A stretch of 44,958 nt of DNA, taken from Bacteroidales bacterium (GTDB lineage Bacteria; Bacteroidota; Bacteroidia; Bacteroidales; FEN-979). This document shows positions 26,206-34,720 of the stretch, in pieces (the stretch's first letter is position 1; each line of letters opens with the position of its first letter). The DNA is taken from the NCBI GenBank assembly GCA_023231005.1, contig JALNWG010000025.1, positions 1 through 44,958 of the forward strand, written 5' to 3'. The position numbers and the translations under genes were made by a program. The notes under the pieces are model-generated. The model made no database searches. It saw only the letters and a list, made by a program, of their open reading frames with translations, and was not told where the DNA came from.

Positions 26206-27654
26206 TTATCCTTTCTTTCTAAACAACAACAGTCCTACAAATGTAATAAATCCATTTAAAATTAGCAGTTCGAACCCAAAACGATAGCCGTGAAAGAGAA
26301 CGGTAGAAAATTCGCTCAGGAAATAGCAAATAACCGGCGAAATCAGTGCAACCAAAGGAACCCAGCGATCTTTTACCTGGAAATGAGTAAAAAGGCCAAA
26401 TGCATACAACCCCAATAAGGGTCCATAAGTATATCCTGCCACAGTAAAGAGCTTGTCGATAACAGCCTGGTCGTTGATGGCCCTGAAAACTACGATTACG
26501 CAAAGCAAAATAAAGGCAAAGGAAATGTGAACAAGGTGACGGATATGTTGCTTTTTCTTTTCACCCAATTCGTTTTTCTTATTTAATCCAAGAAAATCAA
26601 TGCTAAATGAAGTGGTCAGGGAGGTCAATGCGCCATCGGCACTGGGATAAGCAGCAGATATTAATCCGATCACAAAGACCAATCCGGCAATGGGTCCCAA
26701 ATGATTGATGGCAATCATCGGGAAAAGATCATCGCTTCTGGCTGGTATTGAAATGGCTTTATCAGCGGCAAAAAGGAAAAGGGCAGCCCCCAAAAACAGA
26801 ATAAAAAAGTTGACTACAATCATGATCCCGGTATAGGTAATCATGTTTTTTTGAGCATCCTTCAATGAACGGCAACTCAGATTTTTTTGCATCATCTCCT
26901 GATCAAGTCCGGTCATCACAATGGCAATGAAAGCACCGCTCAAAAGCTCTTTTAAAAAGAAATGCCGTCCATTCCAGTCGGTCTGGATCATTTTTGAATA
27001 TGGACTGGCAAAAACCTTCTTGATCATACCGCCAAGATCCAATCCCATATAGTCAATAATGAGATATAGTGATACGACTAAGGATAGAAGCATAAAGGTA
27101 GTCTGGATCAGATCGGTCCAAATAATGGTTTTAATCCCCCCCTTAAATGTGTACAGAAGGATCAGAACGATAAAAATCAATACCGTAACCCAAAATGGAA
27201 TATGATATGCATCAAATACGAAAATCTGAAGGACATTAACCACCAGAAACATGCGAAAAGAGGCCCCGATAACACGGGAAAGCAGAAAATAGAAAGATCC
27301 TGTTTTATATGACCAAAAACCAAACCTGGTTTCCAGATATGCGTAAATGGAGGTAAGATTGAGTTTGTAATAGAGTGGCAACAGCACAGTAGCAATCGTG
27401 ATATAACCAAAAATATATCCGATGACCACCATCATGTATGAAAATCCAGCCGTTCCAACAAAACCAGGTACCGACATAAAGGTAACCCCCGACATGGAGG
27501 CCCCGATCATCCCATAGGCGACAACCGGCCAGGGTGAAGATTTATTCCCAATAAAAAATGCCCTGTTTGTCGCTTTACGTGCGGTTATCCATGTGATCGC
27601 AAATAAAAGAGCGGTATAAAGAATAAAGCAGATAAGAATGACAGAAGGTTTCAA
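26206..27654 (-). CDS. Sodium:solute symporter (SSS family)
   Basis: 482 residues with about 13 hydrophobic helices and SSS landmarks: the ARKATNRAFFIGNKSSPWP loop, GMIGASMSGVTFMSVPGFVG in the first broken helix, and YPSADGALTSLTTSFSID near helix 8-9. The start codon is TTG at 27654: the frame is closed by a stop just upstream (at the end of gmhB) and has no ATG or GTG in between. Substrate unknown (members carry sugars, amino acids, sialic acid or nucleosides). It lies 39 bp after gmhB, in the same run. Confidence 0.88.
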   Translation of the reverse strand: MKPSVILICFILYTALLFAITWITARKATNRAFFIGNKSSPWPVVAYGMIGASMSGVTFMSVPGFVGTAGFSYMMVVIGYIFGYITIATVLLPLYYKLNLTSIYAYLETRFGFWSYKTGSFYFLLSRVIGASFRMFLVVNVLQIFVFDAYHIPFWVTVLIFIVLILLYTFKGGIKTIIWTDLIQTTFMLLSLVVSLYLIIDYMGLDLGGMIKKVFASPYSKMIQTDWNGRHFFLKELLSGAFIAIVMTGLDQEMMQKNLSCRSLKDAQKNMITYTGIMIVVNFFILFLGAALFLFAADKAISIPARSDDLFPMIAINHLGPIAGLVFVIGLISAAYPSADGALTSLTTSFSIDFLGLNKKNELGEKKKQHIRHLVHISFAFILLCVIVVFRAINDQAVIDKLFTVAGYTYGPLLGLYAFGLFTHFQVKDRWVPLVALISPVICYFLSEFSTVLFHGYRFGFELLILNGFITFVGLLLFRKKG

Positions 27655-27693
27655 GATATAAAAATTAAATGGCGAAATAACGAAAAGACGAAA

Positions 27694-28248
27694 TTATAGA
27701 GCATCTGCAAAGGATTTCAGGTCAGGATAAAAAAAATCGATGAGTCTCGGATTTTTATTTGGCAGTGAGGAATCATGGCTCAGAAAGACTGTTTTCATGT
27801 CCAATCTTTTTCCAAAAAGCATATCTGACAATGAATCTCCCACCATCACAGACCTTTTAAAACGAATTTCAGGAAATTGTTTCCGGGCTTGCAGAGCCAT
27901 CCCAACATTGGGTTTACGCATCACAGACCCACTTGAAGCCAACTGAGGCGCATAATAAACGGCATGAATTACCGCACCCGATGAATTGCTTTCTTGGATC
28001 ATTCGTTGATGGATCTGTTCCACATCTTGAACAGTCATCACTTCCTTTGCAATGCCCTGTTGATTGCTAACTACGATAATTTTTCCAAATATTCCGGAAA
28101 ATATTTTCAGGGCAGGGAGTACCCCTGGTAAAAACGAAAACTGATCCCAACTTTTTACATAGTCGTCGATGATGCGGGTATTAATAACCCCATCCCGGTC
28201 GAGAAACAACGTCCAGTTGTGATCAATTATCAAATCCTGCAAAGTCAT
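27694..28248 (-). CDS. gmhB: D-glycero-D-manno-heptose 1,7-bisphosphate 7-phosphatase
   Basis: 184 residues from ATG 28248. A longer frame up to 28314 would overlap hddC by 92 bp; the chosen start overlaps it by 26 bp. HAD-IIIA motifs: FLDRDGVIN (nucleophile and general acid Asp), VVSNQQGIAKE, and MVGDSLSDM. The Cys-cluster zinc loop of classic GmhB is not obvious; MRKPNVGMA occupies the KPxPGM position. It removes the 7-phosphate from heptose bisphosphate before nucleotide transfer by HddC. Operon position between hddC and the symporter, with gmhA and hddA, fixes the assignment. Confidence 0.85.
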   Translation of the reverse strand: MTLQDLIIDHNWTLFLDRDGVINTRIIDDYVKSWDQFSFLPGVLPALKIFSGIFGKIIVVSNQQGIAKEVMTVQDVEQIHQRMIQESNSSGAVIHAVYYAPQLASSGSVMRKPNVGMALQARKQFPEIRFKRSVMVGDSLSDMLFGKRLDMKTVFLSHDSSLPNKNPRLIDFFYPDLKSFADAL

Positions 28249-28924
28249 GTTGAGCGTTTTGGAAATCTTCAGGGATACCGATATCAAGGAAATATCCTGA
28301 AACCGGAAATCCATACATTTTTGATTTCAGGTAATATTTTTCAAAATAATCTTGCTCTATTGAAAATTTCCCTCTGAATCCCGGTTCCATCAGAACAATT
28401 TTCTCAAGAATATAAACTCCCCCGTTAATAAATCCGGGACCGGGAAATTCACTTTTTTCCGTAAAACCCACAATTCGTTTATTCCGGTTGAGGGTTACAC
28501 TTCCGTACCGACCGGTATTGTCAAGTTTTCGCAATGCCAGCGTCACGTCTGCCTGGCGTTTAAGATGCTGCTCCATCATGGCTCCATAATCGACCTTAAA
28601 CATACTGTCTCCATTCAATACAAAAGCCCTGGCACCTTTGATTTTCCATAAAGAGAGACGGATCCCGCCACCAGTACCCAGTGGTTCCTCCTCAATAGCA
28701 TAAGATATCTCCAGAGATTTATACCGATCTTTAAAGTGGTTCATGATGATCTCTCTTTTATACCCAACCGAGATAACCACTGAAGAAATCTTTTGAGAGA
28801 TCAAATAATCCAGAAGATATTCCAGAAAAGGGCGGTTATTGACCAATGCCATGGATTTTGGCAAGTCGCTGACAACTGTTCGTAACCGGGTACCCAATCC
28901 ACCTGCAAGAATGATTGCTTCCAC
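28223..28924 (-). CDS. hddC: Heptose 1-phosphate nucleotidyltransferase (HddC-like, GDP-heptose forming)
   Basis: 233 residues. The nucleotidyltransferase signature IILAGGLGTRLRTVVSDLPK is at the N-terminus, with EEPLGTGGGIRLS, VLNGDSMF and the GFINGGVYILEK segment. The start codon is GTG at 28924, two bases after the gmhA stop. Homologues activate D-glycero-alpha-D-manno-heptose 1-phosphate with GTP. The neighbouring hddA-type kinase (rather than the bifunctional HldE of the ADP-heptose route) argues for the GDP branch. A hexose-phosphate nucleotidyltransferase is the alternative. Confidence 0.82.
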   Translation of the reverse strand: MEAIILAGGLGTRLRTVVSDLPKSMALVNNRPFLEYLLDYLISQKISSVVISVGYKREIIMNHFKDRYKSLEISYAIEEEPLGTGGGIRLSLWKIKGARAFVLNGDSMFKVDYGAMMEQHLKRQADVTLALRKLDNTGRYGSVTLNRNKRIVGFTEKSEFPGPGFINGGVYILEKIVLMEPGFRGKFSIEQDYFEKYYLKSKMYGFPVSGYFLDIGIPEDFQNAQHDFAGFDN

Positions 28925-28926
28925 CG

Positions 28927-29505
28927 TTATCTTTCTTTGGGGAACAGGGTAGATTCGACCAATTCACATATAATATGACCGATCATGATATGTGATTCCT
29001 GAATACGGGGAGTGTCATCAGAAGGTATTCGGACTATGAAATCGGAAAAATTTTTCATTTCCCCACCAGTTTCACCTGTCATACCTACCGTGATGATGCC
29101 AAGCTCTTGGGCAACCTGAAAGGCACGGATAATATTTTTTGAATTTCCGGAAGTTGAAATACCGATGAGCACATCACCCTCCCGGCCAATTCCCTTCAGT
29201 AGCCGTGCATATACCTCTTCATAAGAATAATCGTTGGCCACTGCCGTAAGATAAGATGTATTTACATGCAACGCTTCTGCCGGTAATGGAGGTCGGTCAT
29301 AATAAAACCTTCCCGAAAATTCAGCCGCCAGATGCTGGGCATCGGCAGCGCTCCCACCGTTTCCACAAAAAAGCACTTTATTCCCATTACAAAATGCTTC
29401 AGTACAAGTTTGTGCAATATCACGGATTTCCTGAATTAAAGAGGCATCAGCTAAAATTTTCTGTTTGGTTGTGATGGATTGATGGATGGCTTCTGTGATT
29501 CTCAT
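28927..29505 (-). CDS. gmhA: D-sedoheptulose 7-phosphate isomerase
   Basis: 192 residues, SIS fold. GNGGSAADAQHLAAEFSGRF is the GmhA signature, followed by ISTSGNSKNIIRAFQVA and HIICELVE with the catalytic His near the C-terminus. It converts sedoheptulose 7-phosphate to D-glycero-D-manno-heptose 7-phosphate, the first step of heptose synthesis. Packed between hddA (28 bp) and hddC (2 bp). Confidence 0.92.
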   Translation of the reverse strand: MRITEAIHQSITTKQKILADASLIQEIRDIAQTCTEAFCNGNKVLFCGNGGSAADAQHLAAEFSGRFYYDRPPLPAEALHVNTSYLTAVANDYSYEEVYARLLKGIGREGDVLIGISTSGNSKNIIRAFQVAQELGIITVGMTGETGGEMKNFSDFIVRIPSDDTPRIQESHIMIGHIICELVESTLFPKER

Positions 29506-29533
29506 AGTCTAAATTGCGAAAAAGTGAAAAAAA

Positions 29534-30556
29534 TTAAATTGTCCAGGAAGATAATCCCTTGGAAGTGAATTCGTATCGTTTCGATTGTCCCCCAAAACTT
29601 TTCAATGTTTCAACCACCTTCGATCGGGTGGTTCCTGGACAATAGAAGAAAATAAACCCTCCTCCCCCGGCTCCTGAGATTTTACCTCCTGTTGCACCTG
29701 CTCTTATAGCAGCATCGTATATTCCATCGATAAAAGGATTAGTGACACCTTCGGCAAGGTTCTTTTTAAATTTCCAGCCAAAATCAAGGATCTCTCCGAT
29801 CTTGTCAAGTTCTCCTTTTAGCAATGCCTCTTTCATCATAATTGCCTGTTCCTTGAGCTTCTGCATAGCTTCCAGAGACTTCTCATTTTTCGCAATGATA
29901 TTTTTTGTTTGTTGTTCGATAATTTTTGAGGAAAGGCGGCTTGTTTCAGTATGATAAAGGACCAGGTTATGAGCCAGCTCATCGAGGTATTTATCATGAA
30001 TTCGAAGTGGGTTTACGATGACTTTATCTTTCTTCGAAAATTCCATAAAATTCACTCCTCCGAAAGTAGCAGCATACTGATCTTGCTTGCCTCCGGCCAT
30101 ATTCAGGTCAACACGTTCGATGGCATAGGCCAGATGCGCCAGATCGTACTCTCCCATGGGAAGTTTCAACCACTCTGTAAACGCACCTAAAATTGCTACA
30201 ACTAAGGTAGAAGAAGTACCCAATCCGGATCCCGGAGGGGCATCAACATAGGTTGAAAGTTCAAAAGAAAGCGGATGATGGGTGAAATTTCGGACAATAC
30301 TATTATAAATACCTTTATGCAGGTCCAGTTTCCCATCGATCTCGAGATTTTCCTTTCCATTGAGGATATAATGTTCATTTTTATCATCGGAATGAAAAAC
30401 AATTTTCCCGTCATTCCTGGGTTGAATGGTGGCATAAGCATACATACTGATGGTGGCATTGAGGATGGCCCCACCATATAATTCCGAAAAAGGAGCTACA
30501 TCGGTTCCTCCACCTGCCAATCCAAGTCTTAATGGCGCTTTACTTCGAATTATCAT
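29534..30556 (-). CDS. hddA: D-glycero-alpha-D-manno-heptose 7-phosphate kinase (GHMP family)
   Basis: 340 residues. GHMP kinase motifs: SKAPLRLGLAGGGTDVAPFS, the ATP loop PGSGLGTSSTLVVA and C-terminal KISGAGGGGFIFFYC. The ERVDLNMAGGKQDQYAATFG segment is typical of HddA and related sugar kinases. It phosphorylates heptose 7-phosphate at C1 in the GDP-heptose pathway. With gmhA, hddC and gmhB adjoining, the four-step pathway is complete, which is the main reason for preferring HddA over another GHMP kinase. Confidence 0.86.
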   Translation of the reverse strand: MIIRSKAPLRLGLAGGGTDVAPFSELYGGAILNATISMYAYATIQPRNDGKIVFHSDDKNEHYILNGKENLEIDGKLDLHKGIYNSIVRNFTHHPLSFELSTYVDAPPGSGLGTSSTLVVAILGAFTEWLKLPMGEYDLAHLAYAIERVDLNMAGGKQDQYAATFGGVNFMEFSKKDKVIVNPLRIHDKYLDELAHNLVLYHTETSRLSSKIIEQQTKNIIAKNEKSLEAMQKLKEQAIMMKEALLKGELDKIGEILDFGWKFKKNLAEGVTNPFIDGIYDAAIRAGATGGKISGAGGGGFIFFYCPGTTRSKVVETLKSFGGQSKRYEFTSKGLSSWTI

Positions 30557-30576
30557 GATCCTGTACTGTTATCAAA

Positions 30577-31725
30577 TTACTGATTCTTTTTTCCTGATGC
30601 CTGGTCTATAGCCTCCAGCATCCGTCCCCATGAATATAACGTTTTCTCAACAGCGGTATTTTTTGAAAATTCCGCTTCCCGGTTTTCATCGAAATAACGG
30701 TTTATGGCTTTAGCTATTTTTTCCGGTTCAGGGGCAACCACATATCCAACTTTTTCATGGGGAACAATTTCTGCCAATCCTCCCACATCGGTAATAATCA
30801 TGGGTTTGTTGAAATGATAGGCAATTTGTGTAACCCCACTTTGGGTCGCACTTTTATAAGGCTGTACAACCAAATCGGAAGCACAAAAATAATTGACCAC
30901 CTGACTATCCGGAATAAAATCGTTATTCATAATAACCGTATCCTCAAGGTGATTATGGGCAATAATCTCTTTATAGGGCTTTGTATCACAATAAAATTCT
31001 CCTGCAACCAATAATTTTATTTTCTTCTGGCGAAGGTTATTATCTCCAAATGCCTTTAAAAGCAAATCCAACCCTTTATAATCGCGAATAAAGCCAAAAA
31101 ACAAAACATATCTTGTTCCCGGATCCAGGTTAAGTCTTTTCTTTGCTTCCTGTTTTGATACCGCATCACCAAAATTATCATACAATGGATGTGGACAATA
31201 GATTTTTGGTTTTTCCGAATCGAAAGATTCAAGATCTTTCAAAACAGATCGTGACATGGCAACGAATCCATCCACCGATCTGACCCAGAAACCCGACAAT
31301 ATTCTGTCGCCCAAACGCTTTTCATGGGGAATAATATTATCAACAATCGATATGATTTTGGTATGATGGTTTTTTTTGATGATTCGGCAGATGATACTGA
31401 AACAAGGAGCCATAAACGGCATCCAGTATTTCACGATGACAAGGTCGGGACGTTGATTTTTCAATGTAAGGCCAACACGGATCCAGTTAAAAGGATTGAT
31501 GCTGTTGATCCGGACGAAGATGGGAATATCTTTTGGCGGAGGTTCTGTAGAATATTGTGTTTTACCGGGAAACAGCAACGATGGATACTGAAGGGTGAAG
31601 GTATAAATAGAGGCCTCACTTCCTTCTTTCCTGTATTCGCAGATCAAACGTTCATTGAATGTAGCCAATCCTCCCCGTAAAGGATGAGCAGAACCAATTA
31701 ACACAACTCTTCCCCGGCTTGTCAT
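30577..31725 (-). CDS. Glycosyltransferase family 4 protein
   Basis: 382 residues from ATG 31725; a GTG at 31731 overlapping the upstream stop is also in frame. The N-terminal half has VVLIGSAHPLRGGLATFNER and a hydrophobic patch (MAPCFSIICRI) that may dock it at the membrane. The donor half has YVLFFGFIRDYKGLDLLLKA and SATQSGVTQIAYHFNKPMI, matching the EX7E region with a first Glu replaced by SGV. Donor sugar unknown; its place just before the heptose genes makes a heptose or other envelope-glycan transfer plausible. Confidence 0.82.
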   Translation of the reverse strand: MTSRGRVVLIGSAHPLRGGLATFNERLICEYRKEGSEASIYTFTLQYPSLLFPGKTQYSTEPPPKDIPIFVRINSINPFNWIRVGLTLKNQRPDLVIVKYWMPFMAPCFSIICRIIKKNHHTKIISIVDNIIPHEKRLGDRILSGFWVRSVDGFVAMSRSVLKDLESFDSEKPKIYCPHPLYDNFGDAVSKQEAKKRLNLDPGTRYVLFFGFIRDYKGLDLLLKAFGDNNLRQKKIKLLVAGEFYCDTKPYKEIIAHNHLEDTVIMNNDFIPDSQVVNYFCASDLVVQPYKSATQSGVTQIAYHFNKPMIITDVGGLAEIVPHEKVGYVVAPEPEKIAKAINRYFDENREAEFSKNTAVEKTLYSWGRMLEAIDQASGKKNQ

Positions 31726-31730
31726 GAGCA

Positions 31731-32912
31731 CTAACCATTTTGGGGTAATGAAACATGAAATGTTGAACCTACCCCCTTCTCACTATCAACCCAGATCTTT
31801 CCCCCGTTTTTATCAATAAACTCTTTGGATAAAATAAGGCCTAATCCGGTTCCCTTTTCGTTGGCAGTTCCTAAGGTTGAATAGGTCGAATCGAGCCGGA
31901 ATAGTTTACTCACCTGATCCGAAGTCATTCCCAATCCGGTATCTTTCACATAGATCTCAACTCCATTCTCTTTTTGTATCAGCCCCGACTCAACCGTTCC
32001 ATCTATCGCCGTATATTTCAGGGCATTCGAAATCAAATTCCGCAACACCGTTTTGATCATGTTTTTATCTGCAAATATGAACATGGGGGTATCTGTGGTA
32101 CAGATCAGATTGACTTTTTTTTCAACTGCAGTTATTTTATAGAAGTTTGTGACTTCAACAAGGAGACTGGAAATGTCGAATTTTTCGGGAGAAGGTTCCA
32201 TTCTTCCGGTTTGGATTCGGGACCATTGCAATAAATTATCAAGCAGTTTCAAATAGTTTTTAGAGAGGTCATACAGCCCCGAAAGGATTTCATGGGTTTG
32301 TTCCGGAGTAAGCAAGTCAAGGTCGGTGCGTAAGATCTCCGACAAGGTGATCAGGGTGGTGATCGGACTTCTCAAATCATGGGCAATGATCGAAAAGAAT
32401 TTGTCTTTGGTGGTATTTAATTCGATCAGTTCTTTTTTTTGCTCTTCCAGTTTCTCTTTTTGCCGAATGATCTCCTGATTCTGGGCAGCCAACTGTTCTT
32501 CAATTACATTCATGTCGCGGAGACGACCGACCAGTGCTCTCAAAACTCCCTTTATTACTGAATTTTCGTTCTTTGTAATGTCATAAAAAACATCCTGGTG
32601 AAATCGGAGTAAAAAAGTGTGTGAAAGTGCAGTAACAGTAGCTGATCGTTCTTTTTTATCAAGGAGATAATATTTTCCGAAAACATCTCCGGTTTTCAAA
32701 ACAGTAAAAATATACTCACCATCATGAACTTTAACGCGTCCATCGAGGATAATATACATCGAATCGCCCAATTCTCCTTTAAGAACAATCTGTTCTCCTT
32801 CCGAAACTTCCATTTCAACCAGGTTTTCGGAAAGTTTGATTAAGAGGGAATCCGGAGTTTCAGAAAAAATCGTAACAGTTTTTAGAAAAGCAACTCTGCG
32901 ATCAAGATCCAT
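31731..32912 (-). CDS. Histidine kinase with N-terminal cyclic-nucleotide-binding domain
   Basis: 393 residues, soluble. The cNMP-binding fold spans about 5-118 (VLKGELGDSMYIILDGRVKV and SATVTALSHTF). A coiled coil (130-168) leads to HisKA with His178 (FFSIIAHDLRSPITTL). The HATPase domain has RNLISNALKY (N295), KDTGLGM and GTGLGL. In the phosphate-binding cassette the usual FGE is FGK (Lys80), so binding of cAMP in the classic way is doubtful, although Arg89 is kept. No receiver gene is adjacent. It lies inside the glycosyltransferase/heptose run, 11 bp after a GT2 gene, and may adjust envelope glycan synthesis to an internal signal (inference). Confidence 0.88.
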   Translation of the reverse strand: MDLDRRVAFLKTVTIFSETPDSLLIKLSENLVEMEVSEGEQIVLKGELGDSMYIILDGRVKVHDGEYIFTVLKTGDVFGKYYLLDKKERSATVTALSHTFLLRFHQDVFYDITKNENSVIKGVLRALVGRLRDMNVIEEQLAAQNQEIIRQKEKLEEQKKELIELNTTKDKFFSIIAHDLRSPITTLITLSEILRTDLDLLTPEQTHEILSGLYDLSKNYLKLLDNLLQWSRIQTGRMEPSPEKFDISSLLVEVTNFYKITAVEKKVNLICTTDTPMFIFADKNMIKTVLRNLISNALKYTAIDGTVESGLIQKENGVEIYVKDTGLGMTSDQVSKLFRLDSTYSTLGTANEKGTGLGLILSKEFIDKNGGKIWVDSEKGVGSTFHVSLPQNG

Positions 32913-32923
32913 AGAATAAGCGT

Positions 32924-33883
32924 TTAATGAACTGGTTTCTGATTTTCGAGGCCCAGTGATGATTCGATCAGGTATTTATTACGGTCGTTCGCGCTTCTTG
33001 AGACAAGTTCTCCTATAAATCCGGCAACAAAAAGCTGTGTACCAAGCACCATAGCAAGCAAACCAAAATAAAAGAGAGGTCGCTCCGTCATTTTAACAGC
33101 CTGATTAACAAATTTTTCGTAGGCGAGATACCCGGCAATGACAAAACCGGCAAAAAAGATTAGAGTTCCCCAAAGTCCAAAAAAGTGCATGGGTCTTTTT
33201 CCAAAACGAGAGGTAAAGCTGATGGTCAAAAGATCAAGATACCCTTTGTAAAAGCGATCAAGACCATATTTTGTTTTCCCGAATTTACGCTTTTGATGTT
33301 GGACCACTTTCTCTCCGATATTTTTAAACCCGGCGCTTTTGGCAAGAAATGGGATGTACCGATGCATATCGCCATACACTTCGATACTTTTGATTACGGA
33401 ATTTTTATATGCTTTGAGGCCACAATTAAAATCGTGTAATTTGATCCCCGACATACAACGAGCCGTACTGTTGTAAAATTTTGTCGGAATGGTTTTAGAA
33501 AGAGGGTCATGCCGCTTCTTTTTCCAGCCGGAAACGAGATCATATCCTTGGTCCATGATCATGTGATACATTTCAGGTAATTCATCAGGACTATCCTGCA
33601 AGTCAGCATCCATGGTAAAAACAACATTCCCTTTGGCCTGGTTGAAACCCTCATTCAAAGCCGCTGCTTTCCCATAGTTCCGGCGAAATTTAATTCCTTT
33701 GAGATTTGGATTTTCTGTGCGAAGCTTTTCAACAATACTCCAAGAATGATCTTGACTCCCATCATCAACAAAGATGACCTCATAGGAAAAATTATTTTTA
33801 TTCATAACCCGAACAATCCATTCCGAAAGTTCAGGTAACGATTCCTCTTCGTTAAGTAAAGGTATTACGATTGATATGTCCAT
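32924..33883 (-). CDS. Glycosyltransferase family 2 protein, DPM1/GtrB-like, membrane-anchored
   Basis: 319 residues from ATG 33883 (an in-frame TTG precedes it). The GT-A domain has DISIVIPLLNEEESL, VIFVDDGSQDHSW and the metal-binding DxD in FTMDADLQDSPDE. Two C-terminal membrane helices (about 232-255 and 268-290) match polyprenyl-phosphate glycosyltransferases. It probably loads a sugar onto undecaprenyl phosphate at the inner membrane for modification of a surface glycan. 11 bp before the histidine kinase and 10 bp after the DUF4199 gene. Confidence 0.88.
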   Translation of the reverse strand: MDISIVIPLLNEEESLPELSEWIVRVMNKNNFSYEVIFVDDGSQDHSWSIVEKLRTENPNLKGIKFRRNYGKAAALNEGFNQAKGNVVFTMDADLQDSPDELPEMYHMIMDQGYDLVSGWKKKRHDPLSKTIPTKFYNSTARCMSGIKLHDFNCGLKAYKNSVIKSIEVYGDMHRYIPFLAKSAGFKNIGEKVVQHQKRKFGKTKYGLDRFYKGYLDLLTISFTSRFGKRPMHFFGLWGTLIFFAGFVIAGYLAYEKFVNQAVKMTERPLFYFGLLAMVLGTQLFVAGFIGELVSRSANDRNKYLIESSLGLENQKPVH

Positions 33884-33893
33884 CAAGAGTTAA

Positions 33894-34430
33894 TTACATT
33901 GATGTTTTGAGTGCAGGGTCTTCTTTTTTCAGAAAAATGGCGGCAACCAAACCGATCACGGCGCTGAGTACTGTATACGTAATGGCTCCGAGCACCATCA
34001 TCATAACGGGTGATGTGAACTTTGCCGTAATAGCCAGGGCAGCATCAATTTGTTCCTCACTCATATTGGGATTCGTAGTAATTATTTGTTGACGTGACTG
34101 TTCCAATATTTCCCCGACAAAACCGGGATGTATGAACTGAGCGAAGAAGTAAGTGAAGATTGCAGCAAGAAGTCCGGCAAACAATCCAATTAGAAAACAT
34201 TGGGTAAATGCTTTACCATAAGAGATATATCCATTCAGATATTTCTTCCGGTAATCGATTGTGCCGTATACCATCCCTCCTATCAGGAAAAGATAGCTGA
34301 TGGATGAAAGCCCTTTATTCATATACAGACCAGCGATATATAAAATCAAAGAGAGGAGGATCAAACCGATACCGGTGATCAATCCATAATACAACCCCTG
34401 GGTTGTTGTGGTACGTTTTTTTTCTTCCAT
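33894..34430 (-). CDS. DUF4199-family membrane protein
   Basis: 178 residues from ATG 34430 (MEEKKRTTTTQGLYYG); an upstream ATG at 34460 adds ten residues and cannot be excluded. Four membrane helices: about 12-32, 40-58, 76-100 and 140-165. The family mark KKYLNGYISYGKAF follows the second helix. A short amphipathic loop (EQSRQQIITTNPNMSEEQI) is exported or cytoplasmic. DUF4199 proteins often accompany GT2 genes in Bacteroidota; function unknown. First gene of the ten-gene minus-strand run. Confidence 0.8.
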   Translation of the reverse strand: MEEKKRTTTTQGLYYGLITGIGLILLSLILYIAGLYMNKGLSSISYLFLIGGMVYGTIDYRKKYLNGYISYGKAFTQCFLIGLFAGLLAAIFTYFFAQFIHPGFVGEILEQSRQQIITTNPNMSEEQIDAALAITAKFTSPVMMMVLGAITYTVLSAVIGLVAAIFLKKEDPALKTSM

Positions 34431-34502
34431 AATGATGTTTTTTGTTGATAAGGCAAACATACAAAAAAATGGAGACCGATGTCTACTAATATGGATTTTT
34501 TA

Positions 34503-34510
34503 TATCTTTG
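34503..34510 (+). promoter_or_regulatory. -7 box of the SRP RNA gene
   Basis: TATCTTTG, a perfect TAnnTTTG, ends 4 bases before the closing stem of the SRP RNA begins at 34515. This gives a local calibration of box-to-start distance. Confidence 0.7.
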
Positions 34511-34514
34511 CACA

Positions 34515-34611
34515 GGGTAAGTCTTATACGACCAGCTCCTGTCAAACTCCCCCAGGTTCGGAAGAAAGCAAGGGTACGATGGTTGAGCGGTGCGATATAA
34601 GGGGCTTACCC
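34515..34611 (+). ncRNA. ffs: Signal recognition particle RNA (small bacterial type)
   Basis: The 97-nt RNA has closing stems GGGTAAG/CTTACCC and TTATA/TATAA. Its apex carries the SRP core: CCCCAGGTTCGGAAGAAAGCA, with the GGAA-type tetraloop neighbourhood and the asymmetric AGCA-type loop bound by Ffh. A T7 tract (34612-34618) ends it. It forms SRP with Ffh for co-translational membrane targeting. Promoter box at 34503-34510. Confidence 0.92.
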
Positions 34612-34620
34612 TTTTTTTAT

Positions 34621-34641
34621 TTACGATTTACGATTTACGAT
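34621..34641 (+). repeat. Heptamer tandem repeat, three copies
   Basis: TTACGAT repeats exactly three times behind the SRP RNA T-tract. See also the 7-bp arrays at 17544 and 35492. Confidence 0.85.
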
Positions 34642-34720
34642 TTTGGAATTAGTGGTATTTTTGTGTTTAATTGTGAAATGGCAAAATCGTAATATGAAAA
34701 TTTAAAATCTATAATTTTCG

